Shown in pieces: positions 1 through 5,992 of a stretch of DNA of 9,184 nucleotides. Made by a program: the position numbers and the translations under genes. The DNA is from Thermoleophilia bacterium. Lineage in GTDB: Bacteria > Actinomycetota > Thermoleophilia > Miltoncostaeales > Miltoncostaeaceae. The notes below the pieces were generated by a model. It saw only the letters and a list, made by a program, of their open reading frames with translations. It had not been told where the DNA came from and searched no databases. The stretch covers positions 1 through 9,184 of the forward strand of contig JAEMRL010000075.1 of NCBI GenBank assembly GCA_016463385.1, given 5' to 3'. Each line of letters begins with the position of its first letter. Within the stretch, counting starts at the first letter, position 1.

Positions 1-965
1 GCCTGCCGGATGATCGACGACCCGATGCGCGCGGGGTCGGAGGTCATCGACACCGACCGCCAGGCCAGCGGGTGCCCGAGCGCCGGCGTCGCCGGGCGCC
101 CGCCGAAGGTGACGCAGGGCACCCCGGCTGCGGCCGCGGCGATCGCCGCGTGGTACGGCATCACGACGGCCGCCCGCGCGCCGGCGATCGCGTGGCGGAC
201 GCCGTCGAGGCCGTGCTCGGCCGGCACGACGACCGTGCGCCACCCGACGCGCTCGGCGATGCGGCGGCAGAGCTCGCGGTCGGCGGTGCCCACCGGCCCC
301 GTGCGCCAGGGCATCAGCCGCACCTCCAGCCCGGCCGCCATCACGGCGTCGAGGGCCGCCGCGAGCGGCGCCGCGACGCTCGCGCCGAACGATGCCGCCG
401 ACACCACGACCATCACGGAGTCCCCGGCGACCTGCGGTCCGCCGGCGGCGTCGCCGAACACGGCCCAGGCGGGGTCGGCTCCGACCCGGAAGGGGGCCGT
501 CGCCCCGGTCGCCGCCAGAGCGCGCGCCGTCGCGTGGTCGCGCAGCACGAGCAGATCGGCCTGCCGCACGAGCTGACGGGCCAGCGCGGGCGCGATGCGG
601 CCCGGCAGCGGGGCGCCACCGACGCCCAGCAGCGCGACCGGGTTCCCGCGAGCGGCCACGGTGAGCGCCATCGCCGTCGCCCGGGAGAGCCGCTGGACTC
701 CGCTGCGGTCGCCCGGCCGTGCGGCGAACACGGGCGTCCCCGCGATCACGAGGGCGTCGGCCCGCGTCGCGACCCGCGCGACCTCGGTGCGGTCGGCCCG
801 GTCGACCGAGCGGACCCCGTGACGAGCGCTCGTGGTCAGTGGGTCGCTGCTCGCGACCGTGAGCACGAAGCCGGGCAGGGCGCCGGCGCACGCCTGGATC
901 ACGGCGTCGTGACCGGGGTCGGCGGCGTCGAAACCCCCCGCCACGAGGATCGTGGAGCCCGCCAT
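1..965 (-). CDS. Polysaccharide pyruvyl-transferase (CsaB-like) family protein, 3' end outside window
   Basis: Open on the minus strand from ATG at 965 to the left edge, giving 321 residues with no stop. Family members of 350-380 residues would leave a short missing C-terminus. Visible signatures: an N-terminal nucleotide-binding-like strand (ILVAGG, residues 6-11); 'ADALVIAGTP' (69-78), where the family usually has a glycine-rich loop; 'LRDHATARAL' (141-150) followed by 'VGADPAWAVF' (161-170), the family's R-D-x-x-S...aDPa pattern; and a GT-B-like C-terminal block 'MPYHAAIAAAAAGVP' (269-283), corresponding to the usual MRxHA...A...GvP. Relatives such as CsaB transfer a pyruvyl ketal from phosphoenolpyruvate to cell-wall polysaccharide, allowing SLH-domain proteins to bind. 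Here the conserved Arg of MRxH is Pro, so the substrate or activity may differ. The start lies 2 bases after the stop of the upstream glycosyltransferase, with a GGGGGT stretch as weak ribosome site, suggesting translational coupling. Family call fairly sure; exact reaction not. Confidence 0.8.
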   Translation of the reverse strand, partial: MAGSTILVAGGFDAADPGHDAVIQACAGALPGFVLTVASSDPLTTSARHGVRSVDRADRTEVARVATRADALVIAGTPVFAARPGDRSGVQRLSRATAMALTVAARGNPVALLGVGGAPLPGRIAPALARQLVRQADLLVLRDHATARALAATGATAPFRVGADPAWAVFGDAAGGPQVAGDSVMVVVSAASFGASVAAPLAAALDAVMAAGLEVRLMPWRTGPVGTADRELCRRIAERVGWRTVVVPAEHGLDGVRHAIAGARAAVVMPYHAAIAAAAAGVPCVTFGGRPATPALGHPLAWRSVSMTSDPARIGSSIIRQ

Positions 966-967
966 GC

Positions 968-1789
968 TCAGACCCCCACGGCGGCGAGGTCGTCGGTCGC
1001 GATCTCCGGCCCGGCCGCAGCGGGAGCAGGCGCGGCGGCGAGGCGCGGCGGCGCGGGCGCGGGGGCGGGGGCCGACGGCTGCCCCGGCACGGGCAGGACG
1101 CGGTGGTGGAGCCACAGGCGCAGCGACGAGACGGCCATCCGGCGTGCGTCGGCCACCGCGTCGACGCGCGAGCCGGCCTGGTCGATCCAGACGGTCGGCA
1201 CCTCGGCGATGCGGTAGCCGAGGGCGCGCGCCACGAGCAGCAGATCGACGTCGAACAGGAAGTCGCGTGAGGACATCAGCGGCACGGCGCGCTCGACGAC
1301 CTCCCGGCGCAGCACCTTGGCGCCGCACTGCGTGTCGCGGACGTCCAGCCCGAACAGCCGGCGGGTGAAGGCCGCGAAACCGGCGCTGGTGATCCGGCGG
1401 GTGAGCGGGCGGCGCACCGGCAGCACCGCCGCCGGGTGCCGCCGCGAGGCGATGGCGACGTCGACGTGGTGCGCCACCTCGGCGAGCCTCATGAACTCCC
1501 GCGGCGGCGTGGCGCAGTCGGCATCGACGAAGCCGATCAGGTCGCCCGAGCAACGGCGGAAGGCCTCCATCAGGACGCCGCCCTTGCCGAGCTTGGGGAA
1601 CTCGATGAGCCGCACGCGCGGGTCGGCCTCGGCATGGGCCCGCACGATCGCTGCGGTGGCGTCGCTGCAGCCGTCCAGCGCCACCAGGAACGTGACGGCC
1701 GGGTCCGGGCAGCCCGCGCGATAGGCCTCGAGGGTGGCGCCGATGCGCCGCTCCTCGTTGTAGGCCGGGATCACGACGTCCAGCCTCAT
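968..1789 (-). CDS. GT2 family glycosyltransferase, dolichyl/polyprenyl-phosphate sugar synthase type
   Basis: A 273-residue GT-A fold enzyme expected to move a sugar from a nucleotide-sugar to a lipid phosphate carrier (DPM1/Alg5-like) at the cytoplasmic face of the membrane. Motifs: 'VVIPAYNEERRIGATL' (5-20), 'GKGG' (68-71) and the metal-binding DAD triad in 'FVDADCAT' (87-94). 'RDTQCGAKVLRR' (151-162) strongly recalls Alg5-type enzymes, and 'FLFDVDLL' (177-184) follows. The catalytic domain ends near residue 230. A Pro/Ala-rich tail of about 40 residues follows, with no predicted membrane segment. ATG at 1789 is chosen because GGAGGG lies 4 bases upstream (1794-1799). An in-frame GTG at 1858 would add 23 Arg/Pro-rich residues and lies at or above the likely transcription start. 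First gene of an operon with the CsaB-like gene, so it probably works in surface glycan synthesis. Donor sugar and acceptor cannot be read from sequence. Confidence 0.93.
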   Translation of the reverse strand: MRLDVVIPAYNEERRIGATLEAYRAGCPDPAVTFLVALDGCSDATAAIVRAHAEADPRVRLIEFPKLGKGGVLMEAFRRCSGDLIGFVDADCATPPREFMRLAEVAHHVDVAIASRRHPAAVLPVRRPLTRRITSAGFAAFTRRLFGLDVRDTQCGAKVLRREVVERAVPLMSSRDFLFDVDLLLVARALGYRIAEVPTVWIDQAGSRVDAVADARRMAVSSLRLWLHHRVLPVPGQPSAPAPAPAPPRLAAAPAPAAAGPEIATDDLAAVGV

Positions 1790-1793
1790 CTCA

Positions 1794-1799
1794 CCCTCC
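1794..1799 (-). promoter_or_regulatory. Ribosome binding site that sets the GT2 start
   Basis: On the minus strand GGAGGG is followed by TGAG and then ATG at 1789. This near-consensus site argues for the 273-residue protein rather than the longer GTG-initiated form. Confidence 0.75.
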
Positions 1800-1852
1800 G
1801 TCCGGCGGAGGGGCGGCGGACCGGGGGTGCGTTCGGACCTGCGTGTGCGGAT

Positions 1853-1871
1853 TGCCACGGACTATGTGGCA
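1853..1871. promoter_or_regulatory. Inverted repeat over the candidate -10 box (possible operator)
   Basis: TGCCAC (1853-1858) and GTGGCA (1866-1871) form a perfect 6-bp dyad with a 7-base spacer. The spacer and right arm contain the proposed -10 hexamer, so a bound dimeric repressor would block the promoter. The dyad is seen directly; the operator role is inferred from its placement. Confidence 0.35.
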
Positions 1872-1888
1872 GACTGGATGTCTGTCCA
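1861..1888 (-). promoter_or_regulatory. Candidate sigma-70-type promoter for the GT2/CsaB-like operon
   Basis: Reading the minus strand, TGGACA (1888-1883; 5 of 6 match to TTGACA) is followed after 16 bases by CATAGT (1866-1861; 4 of 6 match to TATAAT). Transcription would start near 1854, giving a leader of about 65 bases before the ATG at 1789. Position and spacing are right, but the match is by eye and other weak candidates exist farther upstream (for example GTGACG-18-TAGAGT around 2165-2200). Confidence 0.35.
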
Positions 1889-1942
1889 TCGGCGTCTGTC
1901 TCCTCGGTTATCGCGACCTGGGTGCACGTGTCGGTGGGCAGT

Positions 1943-1972
1943 GCGGCCGGGCTATTCGCGTAGCCCGGCCGC
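1943..1972. repeat. Perfect 12-bp inverted repeat with 6-base loop (strong hairpin)
   Basis: GCGGCCGGGCTA (1943-1954), loop TTCGCG, then TAGCCCGGCCGC (1961-1972). This is the most stable hairpin I found in the intergenic region. No T-run follows on either strand, so if it is a terminator it is of the U-poor kind reported in high-GC actinobacteria. It lies upstream of both divergent genes, where no known transcript should end. That makes a small-RNA terminator, a 5' leader structure or a protein-binding site all possible. Confidence 0.55.
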
Positions 1973-2076
1973 CCTCGTCTACGGGGTCGTCACGGCGCTC
2001 TGCGCCCTCCCCCCGTCGCTGGAGCAGCGCGGTGCGGGGAGCGGCGCACGGCGCCGGCGGAGCCCTTCGGTCGAAC

Positions 2077-2095
2077 GGTCATGGTGTCCATGGCC
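2077..2095. repeat. 8-bp hairpin followed by a CTTTC stretch
   Basis: GGTCATGG (2077-2084), loop TGT, CCATGGCC (2088-2095) pairs over 8 positions with one G-T wobble. It is followed on the plus strand by a short pyrimidine stretch. It resembles a weak intrinsic terminator for a plus-strand transcript, but no gene is seen upstream on that strand. Confidence 0.3.
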
Positions 2096-2111
2096 CTTTC
2101 GGGTGGTGGGA

Positions 2112-2127
2112 CGGGACGATCGTCCCG
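2112..2127. promoter_or_regulatory. Perfect 16-bp palindrome (possible regulator binding site)
   Basis: CGGGACGATCGTCCCG reads identically on both strands with no spacer, the usual form of a site for a homodimeric repressor. It sits roughly mid-way in the divergent region next to a slightly more AT-rich stretch (2130-2200) that could hold a promoter. The palindrome is seen; the function is inferred. Confidence 0.35.
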
Positions 2128-2197
2128 GTGGTCGATTGCGGATTCTCGCGATTCGGTTCTGGGGGCGACTCTATGGGTGGCGGTTTTCCAGCGTCAC

Positions 2198-2428
2198 CTA
2201 GTCGACAGACGGGCCCCACCCCCCCCAAGGACCAGGGGTCGATACCTCCGTGACACAACTGTGGCCCCGGCGTCGTGACGGACGACACCAAACGTTGTCC
2301 GCAGGGCCCTTCCGGCCTCTCCGCGCGTCACATCCGCGACGGCCCGTGCCGCGCGCGCCCGCCGCCTTCACGGGACTGTCACACCGCCCGGACCGGGCGG
2401 GGGCCCCTGGTGTCGGCGTGGCTCTCAT
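2198..2428 (-). CDS. Doubtful small ORF with a strong ribosome binding site
   Basis: ATG at 2428 is preceded by AGGAGGTGA, with AGGAGG at 2442-2437 and 8 bases to the ATG: close to an ideal Shine-Dalgarno sequence. The 76-residue product is Arg/Gly/Pro-rich with four cysteines, no membrane segment and no recognised domain. It ends at TAG, reading through the eight-C run at 2219-2226. About 29% of its third codon positions are A or T, unlike the neighbouring genes, which argues against it being a normal resident gene. It could be a leader peptide, a recently acquired small gene, or a chance AGGAGG in GC-rich DNA. Reported because the start signal is unusually good, not because coding is likely. 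Confidence 0.15.
   Translation of the reverse strand: MRATPTPGAPARSGRCDSPVKAAGARGTGRRGCDARRGRKGPADNVWCRPSRRRGHSCVTEVSTPGPWGGWGPSVD
2384..2400. repeat. Perfect 8-bp inverted repeat, 1-base centre
   Basis: CCGCCCGG (2384-2391), A, CCGGGCGG (2393-2400). It is immediately followed by the palindrome GGGGCCCC and flanked by ACACC (2381-2385) and GGTGT (2409-2413), which are also complementary. The 33-base segment could therefore fold into alternative stacked structures. No function can be assigned. Confidence 0.35.
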
Positions 2429-2667
2429 CGCGTTCACCTCCTCGGCGTGGTCACGACCTGGCGCCGGCCCGTCGGGACTCGGAGCCGCCCGGCTCGTTCA
2501 CGAGATCCGGGCGTTCCGCCGGGGTGCGGCGATGGCGGGCGACGGGCCTTCCGGACCCCGTTCCCGGCGCGACACTCGCGGACGGCGCGCGCCGCGTCCC
2601 TGTGCTGCGGTCCAAAGACGGCGCACGACCCCATGTGCACCGGGACAATCCTCCCTGCATCGGTAGC

Positions 2668-2691
2668 GGAATTACTTGATCGGCCCGCGTC
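2668..2691 (+). promoter_or_regulatory. Tentative ECF-sigma-like promoter ahead of the transporter
   Basis: GGAAT (2668-2672) followed about 15 bases later by CGTC (2688-2691) resembles the GGAA.../CGTC pattern of many extracytoplasmic-function sigma promoters. It is placed about 95 bases before the transporter start. The match is short and could be chance. I see no better housekeeping promoter in this stretch. Confidence 0.15.
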
Positions 2692-2707
2692 TTGTGCCGA
2701 TCCGGTC

Positions 2708-2736
2708 GGTCGACGAGCATCCCCCGCCCGTCGACC
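2708..2736 (+). repeat. 7-bp inverted repeat in the transporter leader
   Basis: GGTCGAC (2708-2714) and GTCGACC (2730-2736) are perfect inverted copies separated by 15 bases. An outer CCG/CGG pairing (2702-2704 with 2737-2739) could extend the stem past a bulge. Lying 50-75 bases before the transporter start, it could be a 5'-UTR stem or paired half-sites for a regulator. Confidence 0.3.
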
Positions 2737-2783
2737 CGGCGCCTCCGGGTGAGACACACCGCCGACCCCGGGCGTACCCCTCC

Positions 2784-4355
2784 ATGGCCGATTTCCTCGT
2801 CGAGAACCCCGTGCTCCTGCTGTTCGCCTGCCTGGCGATCGGCAGCATCGCGGGGGCCGTCCGCTATCGCGGCTTCATGCTCGGGCCGGCGGCGGTGCTC
2901 TTCACCGCGCTCGCGCTGTCGGCCTGGGACGAACGGCTCGAGCTGCCCCCGGTGGTCGGCCAGCTCGGCCTCGCGCTGTTCGCCTACTGCATCGGGGTCG
3001 CGAGCGGCGCGGCGTTCTTCGGCGCCCTGCGCTCCGGGCTCGGGACGATGCTGTCGGTCACCGCCCTGCTCGCCGCGTGCGGCGGCGTGGCCTACGGCGT
3101 GGGGCGGGCGCTCGGGCTCAGCTCCGAGCTGATCGCCGGCGTCTTCTCGGGCGCCCTCACCAACACCCCGGCCCTCGCGGCCGCCACCGAGCAGGCCGGC
3201 GGCTCGCCCGCGCCGACGGTCGGCTACTCGGTGACCTATCTGGCGGGCGTGGTGGTGATGATGATGCTGGCCGCCTGGGCGCTCGGCCGCGGCCGGGCGC
3301 AGCGGCGCTACGAGGCCGAGGCCGAGTCGCCCATCATCAGCGTGACGCTCGAGGTGACCGAGGAGGGGCTGCCGCCGGTCGGCCACTTCTCCCACGACCC
3401 CGAGCACCCGGTCCTCTTCTCGCGCCGCAAGCACGGCGACGTCACCGAGGTGCCGGCCGAGGACACGCTGCTCGAGCCCGGCGACCTGGTGGCGGCGATC
3501 GGGCGCCAGAGCGACATCGAGGCGGTCGCCGACCAGGTCGGCGTGCCGGCGGCGGAGCCGATGACGCTCGACCGGCGGCTGCTCGACATGCGCCGGATCA
3601 CGATGTCGAGCCGCAAGCTCTCGGGCCTGACGGTGCGCCAGCTCGAGCTGCCGGGCCGCTTCGGCGCGCTCGCCTCGCGGGTGCGCCGCGGCGACATCGA
3701 CCTGCTCGCCACCGACGACTTCGTCGTGCAGCAGGGCGACCGCATCCGCGTCATCGCGCCGCGCGAGCGCCTGGGCGACGTCGCGCGCTTCCTCGGCGAC
3801 TCCGAGCGGGGGCCCGGCGACCTGAACCCGATCGGCCTCTCCCTCGGCCTCTGCGTCGGCCTGCTGCTGGGCGTCCTCCCGCTGCCCTCCCCCGCCGGGG
3901 GCACCTTCGAGATCGGCCTCGCGGCCGGCCCCCTGCTGGTGGGCCTGGTCCTCGGCCGGTTCGCCCGCACCGGCCCCGTCGTCTGGTCGATCCCCTACAC
4001 GGCCTCGATCGCCCTCCAGCAGCTCGGCGTGCTGCTGTTCCTGGCCGTCGCCGGATCGCGGGCCGGCGGCGACCTGGTCGACGCCCTCGGCAGCCCCGAG
4101 GGCGCGCGCATCCTGCTCGCCGGCCTGGTGGTCACCGGGGTCGCGGCGGGGGGGCTGCTGACCCTCGGCCGGCTGCTGAAGCTGGGCGGCCCCCGCATGG
4201 CCGGGATCATCGCGGGGGCCCAGACCCAGCCCGCGGTGCTGGCGCTCGCCCAGGAGCGCACGTCCGATCAGCGGGTCGGGCTCGGCTACGCCCTGGTCTA
4301 TCCGGCCGCGATGATCCTGAAGATCGTCGTCGCGCAGGTGCTCGTCCTGATGTGA
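2784..4355 (+). CDS. AspT/YidE-family membrane transporter with two internal TrkA-C (RCK_C) domains
   Basis: A 523-residue integral membrane protein built as the aspartate:alanine exchanger (AAEx) family is: a membrane repeat (about residues 6-170), two soluble RCK_C/TrkA-C domains (about 185-255 and 260-345), and a second membrane repeat (about 350-522). Each half carries the duplicated signature, 'GALTNTPALAAA' (123-134) and 'GAQTQPAVLALA' (478-489). The regulatory part shows typical TrkA-C endings, 'LLEPGDLVAAIG' (229-240) and 'VVQQGDRIRVIAP' (314-326). Characterised AspT exchanges aspartate for alanine; most relatives have unknown substrates, and RCK_C domains commonly bind small ligands that gate transport. 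The start is set by the first hydrophobic segment. No clear ribosome site precedes ATG at 2784, so initiation may be weak or leaderless. It lies 131 bases ahead of the ATP-grasp gene on the same strand, so co-transcription is possible. Family firm; substrate unknown. Confidence 0.93.
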   Translation: MADFLVENPVLLLFACLAIGSIAGAVRYRGFMLGPAAVLFTALALSAWDERLELPPVVGQLGLALFAYCIGVASGAAFFGALRSGLGTMLSVTALLAACGGVAYGVGRALGLSSELIAGVFSGALTNTPALAAATEQAGGSPAPTVGYSVTYLAGVVVMMMLAAWALGRGRAQRRYEAEAESPIISVTLEVTEEGLPPVGHFSHDPEHPVLFSRRKHGDVTEVPAEDTLLEPGDLVAAIGRQSDIEAVADQVGVPAAEPMTLDRRLLDMRRITMSSRKLSGLTVRQLELPGRFGALASRVRRGDIDLLATDDFVVQQGDRIRVIAPRERLGDVARFLGDSERGPGDLNPIGLSLGLCVGLLLGVLPLPSPAGGTFEIGLAAGPLLVGLVLGRFARTGPVVWSIPYTASIALQQLGVLLFLAVAGSRAGGDLVDALGSPEGARILLAGLVVTGVAAGGLLTLGRLLKLGGPRMAGIIAGAQTQPAVLALAQERTSDQRVGLGYALVYPAAMILKIVVAQVLVLM

Positions 4356-4372
4356 CCGGCGCCGTGTTCGTC

Positions 4373-4393
4373 CTGGGGGCCAATATCCCCCGG
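4373..4393. repeat. GC hairpin between transporter and ATP-grasp gene
   Basis: CTGGGGG (4373-4379) pairs with CCCCCGG (4387-4393), with one T-G wobble, around loop CCAATAT. It begins 18 bases after the transporter stop. It may be a weak U-poor terminator or a processing/attenuation stem separating transporter from downstream expression. No T-tract follows, so strong termination is doubtful. Confidence 0.35.
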
Positions 4394-4476
4394 CGGACCA
4401 TGTGCGACCGGCCCATGCGATCGCGCGATACCGCTCGGCAGACTCCCCCGGCACGGAGAACGCCAGACGTCGAGCG

Positions 4477-4483
4477 AGGAGGG
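4477..4483 (+). promoter_or_regulatory. Ribosome binding site of the ATP-grasp gene
   Basis: AGGAGGG (4477-4483) lies 3 bases before ATG at 4487, a strong Shine-Dalgarno sequence. It fixes the start although the frame stays open far upstream through the transporter gene. Confidence 0.8.
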
Positions 4484-4486
4484 ACG

Positions 4487-5992
4487 ATGACGACGGTTTC
4501 GCGAGGCCCACGCGAGCCCATCGGGCCCGACCGGCCGCACGGACTCCCCGGCATGTCGGCCCTCTCCGGCCACTGGGACGAGCTGATGGGCCACGACGGC
4601 CGCCCGCGCGGCGCGGCGCGCGGCCTGGTGCAGCGCCTGTCCGACATGGGCCTCACCGAGCTTCGCGAGCGCCAGGACCGGGCGGAGATCGACATCCTCG
4701 CGATGGGGATCACCTTCACCGTCTACAGCGACGGGCGGGGCATCGACCGGGCGTGGCCCTTCGACGTGATCCCGCGGGTGATCGCGGCCGCCGAGTGGCG
4801 TCGCATCCGGGCCGGCCTGACCCAGCGGCTGACCGCCCTGAACATGTTCATCGACGACGTCTACAACGAGCGCCGGGTGATCGCCGACGGCGTCTTCCCG
4901 GCCGAGCTGCTCGACGAGTCGGTCAACTTCCGCCCCGAGTGCGTGGGCGCCCGCCCCCGCTTCGGCGTCTGGGCCCACGTCTGCGGCAGCGACCTCGTGC
5001 GCGGCGCCGACGGCGCGATGTACGTGCTCGAGGACAACCTGCGCGTGCCCTCGGGCGTCAGCTACATGCTCGAGAACCGGCTGATGTCCAAGCGGGCCTT
5101 CGGCGACCTCTTCGCCCGCCAGAGCGTGCTGCCGGTCGATGACTACCCCGAGCGCCTCGAGCGGATGCTGGAGTCGCTCGCGCCCGAGGGCCGCAGGTCG
5201 CCGAACGTCGTCGTGCTCACGCCCGGCGTCTACAACTCGGCCTACTTCGAGCACTGCTTCCTGGCGCGCCGCATGGGCGTACCGCTGGTCGAGGGCCGCG
5301 ACCTGGTCGTCGACGACCGCGACCGCGTGTACATGCGCACCCTCGGGGGGCGCGAGCGCGTCGATGTGATCTACCGGCGCGTGGACGACGCCTTCCTCGA
5401 TCCCGAGGTCTTCCGGCCCGACTCGGTGCTCGGGGTGCCCGGGCTGATGCGGGCCTGGCGGTCGGGCAACGTGGGCATCGCCAACGCCCCCGGCGCCGGC
5501 GTGGCCGACGACAAGGTGGTCTACGCCTGGGTGCCCGACCTGATCCGCTACTACCTGGGCGAGGACCCGCTGATCGCGAGCGTGCCCACCTGGCGGTGCA
5601 TGTACGCGGACGAGCGCCGTCACGTGCTCGAGAACATCGACCGGCTCGTGGTCAAGCCGGCGAACGAGAGCGGCGGCTACGGGCTGCTGATCGGCGACCG
5701 GGCGACGCAGGCCGAGCTCGACGCGGCCGTCGAGGCGATCGAGGCCGACCCGCGCAACTGGGTCGCCCAGCCGATCCTGTCGCTGTCGACCGTGCCCACC
5801 CTGGCCGGCGACGAGATCGCGCCGCGCCACGTCGACCTGCGCCCGTTCATCCTCTCGGGCGAGGACCACTACGTGACCAACGGCGGCCTCACGCGCGTGG
5901 CGCTCCGGGAGGGCTCGCTGATCGTCAACAGCTCCCAGGGCGGCGGCAGCAAGGACACCTGGGTGGTCGAGCGGCCGGCGGCCCTGCGGTGA
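4487..5992 (+). CDS. Circularly permuted ATP-grasp protein (CP_ATPgrasp type 2; DUF404/DUF407)
   Basis: A 501-residue soluble protein matching the circularly permuted ATP-grasp family almost throughout. Landmarks: 'GITFTVYSDG' (74-83), 'RAWPFDVIPRVI' (88-99), 'GLTQRLTALNMFI' (110-122), 'GSDLVRGADG' (167-176), 'VLEDNLRVPSGVSYMLENR' (180-198), 'LTPGVYNSAYFEH' (244-256), 'DVIYRRVDDAFLDP' (293-306), 'LGVPGL' (315-320), 'NAPGAGVADDK' (333-343), 'VVKPANESGGYGLLIG' (388-403), 'HVDLRPF' (448-454), 'GGLTRVAL' (466-473) and 'SSQGGGSKDTW' (482-492). The Lys/Gly-rich and Asp/Glu/Asn blocks needed for ATP and metal binding are kept, so the enzyme should be active. Comparative genomics predicts carboxylate-amine (amide) ligase activity; I know of no firmly established substrate. 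The start has AGGAGGG just upstream. The stop overlaps the alpha-E start by 4 bases (GTGA), so both are made together. Confidence 0.95.
   Translation: MTTVSRGPREPIGPDRPHGLPGMSALSGHWDELMGHDGRPRGAARGLVQRLSDMGLTELRERQDRAEIDILAMGITFTVYSDGRGIDRAWPFDVIPRVIAAAEWRRIRAGLTQRLTALNMFIDDVYNERRVIADGVFPAELLDESVNFRPECVGARPRFGVWAHVCGSDLVRGADGAMYVLEDNLRVPSGVSYMLENRLMSKRAFGDLFARQSVLPVDDYPERLERMLESLAPEGRRSPNVVVLTPGVYNSAYFEHCFLARRMGVPLVEGRDLVVDDRDRVYMRTLGGRERVDVIYRRVDDAFLDPEVFRPDSVLGVPGLMRAWRSGNVGIANAPGAGVADDKVVYAWVPDLIRYYLGEDPLIASVPTWRCMYADERRHVLENIDRLVVKPANESGGYGLLIGDRATQAELDAAVEAIEADPRNWVAQPILSLSTVPTLAGDEIAPRHVDLRPFILSGEDHYVTNGGLTRVALREGSLIVNSSQGGGSKDTWVVERPAALR

Larger units (their letters stand above)
1790..2783. 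other. Long divergent intergenic region without a convincing gene
   Basis: These 994 bases separate minus-strand glycan genes from plus-strand transport and ATP-grasp genes. Reading frames here give Arg/Pro/Ser-rich translations with no recognisable domain. In the two frames I counted, G/C at third codon positions was roughly 70-75%, clearly below the neighbouring genes. The region has several inverted repeats: 1853-1871, 1943-1972, 2077-2095, 2112-2127, 2272-2301, 2384-2400 and 2708-2736. It also has an eight-C run (2219-2226) and one short ORF with a strong ribosome site (2198-2428). I see no tRNA T-loop, and no riboswitch, 6S, RNase P or tmRNA core that I recognise. Most likely two promoter regions plus regulatory sites, possibly a small RNA. 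Confidence 0.7.

Noticed and set aside
72..1217. Plus-strand open frame across the CsaB-like and GT2 genes
   Set aside because: Translation is Arg/Gly/Ala-rich without motifs and overlaps two well-supported minus-strand genes.
1790..1858. GTG-initiated extension of the GT2 protein
   Set aside because: It would add 23 Arg/Pro-rich residues before the conserved VVIPAYNEE start, and begins inside the dyad at or above the likely transcription start. GGAGGG before ATG at 1789 is far better.
2219..2226. Eight-C run as a phase-variation tract
   Set aside because: It lies in probable non-coding DNA and such runs are expected in GC-rich sequence; there is no gene whose frame it would switch.
2250..2679. 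Two overlapping plus-strand ORFs before the transporter
   Set aside because: Both are Arg/Pro/Ser-rich without motifs. In the one I counted (from GTG at 2275), about 25% of third codon positions are A or T, unlike the real genes. No ribosome site was noticed.
3077..4486. Upstream in-frame extension of the ATP-grasp gene through the transporter
   Set aside because: The extension is Arg/Gly-rich nonsense in a shifted frame of the transporter. A strong ribosome site at 4477-4483 and the family's normal length place the start at 4487.
2451..4511. Long minus-strand open frame opposite the transporter gene
   Set aside because: Its translation is a charged, low-complexity Arg/Gly/Asp/Gln-rich sequence with no domain. 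The opposite strand encodes a clear full-length transporter, so this is a GC-rich antisense shadow.
4298..5869. Long minus-strand open frame opposite the ATP-grasp gene
   Set aside because: Low-complexity Val/Asp/His/Gly-rich translation opposite a strongly conserved gene; a codon-bias artefact.
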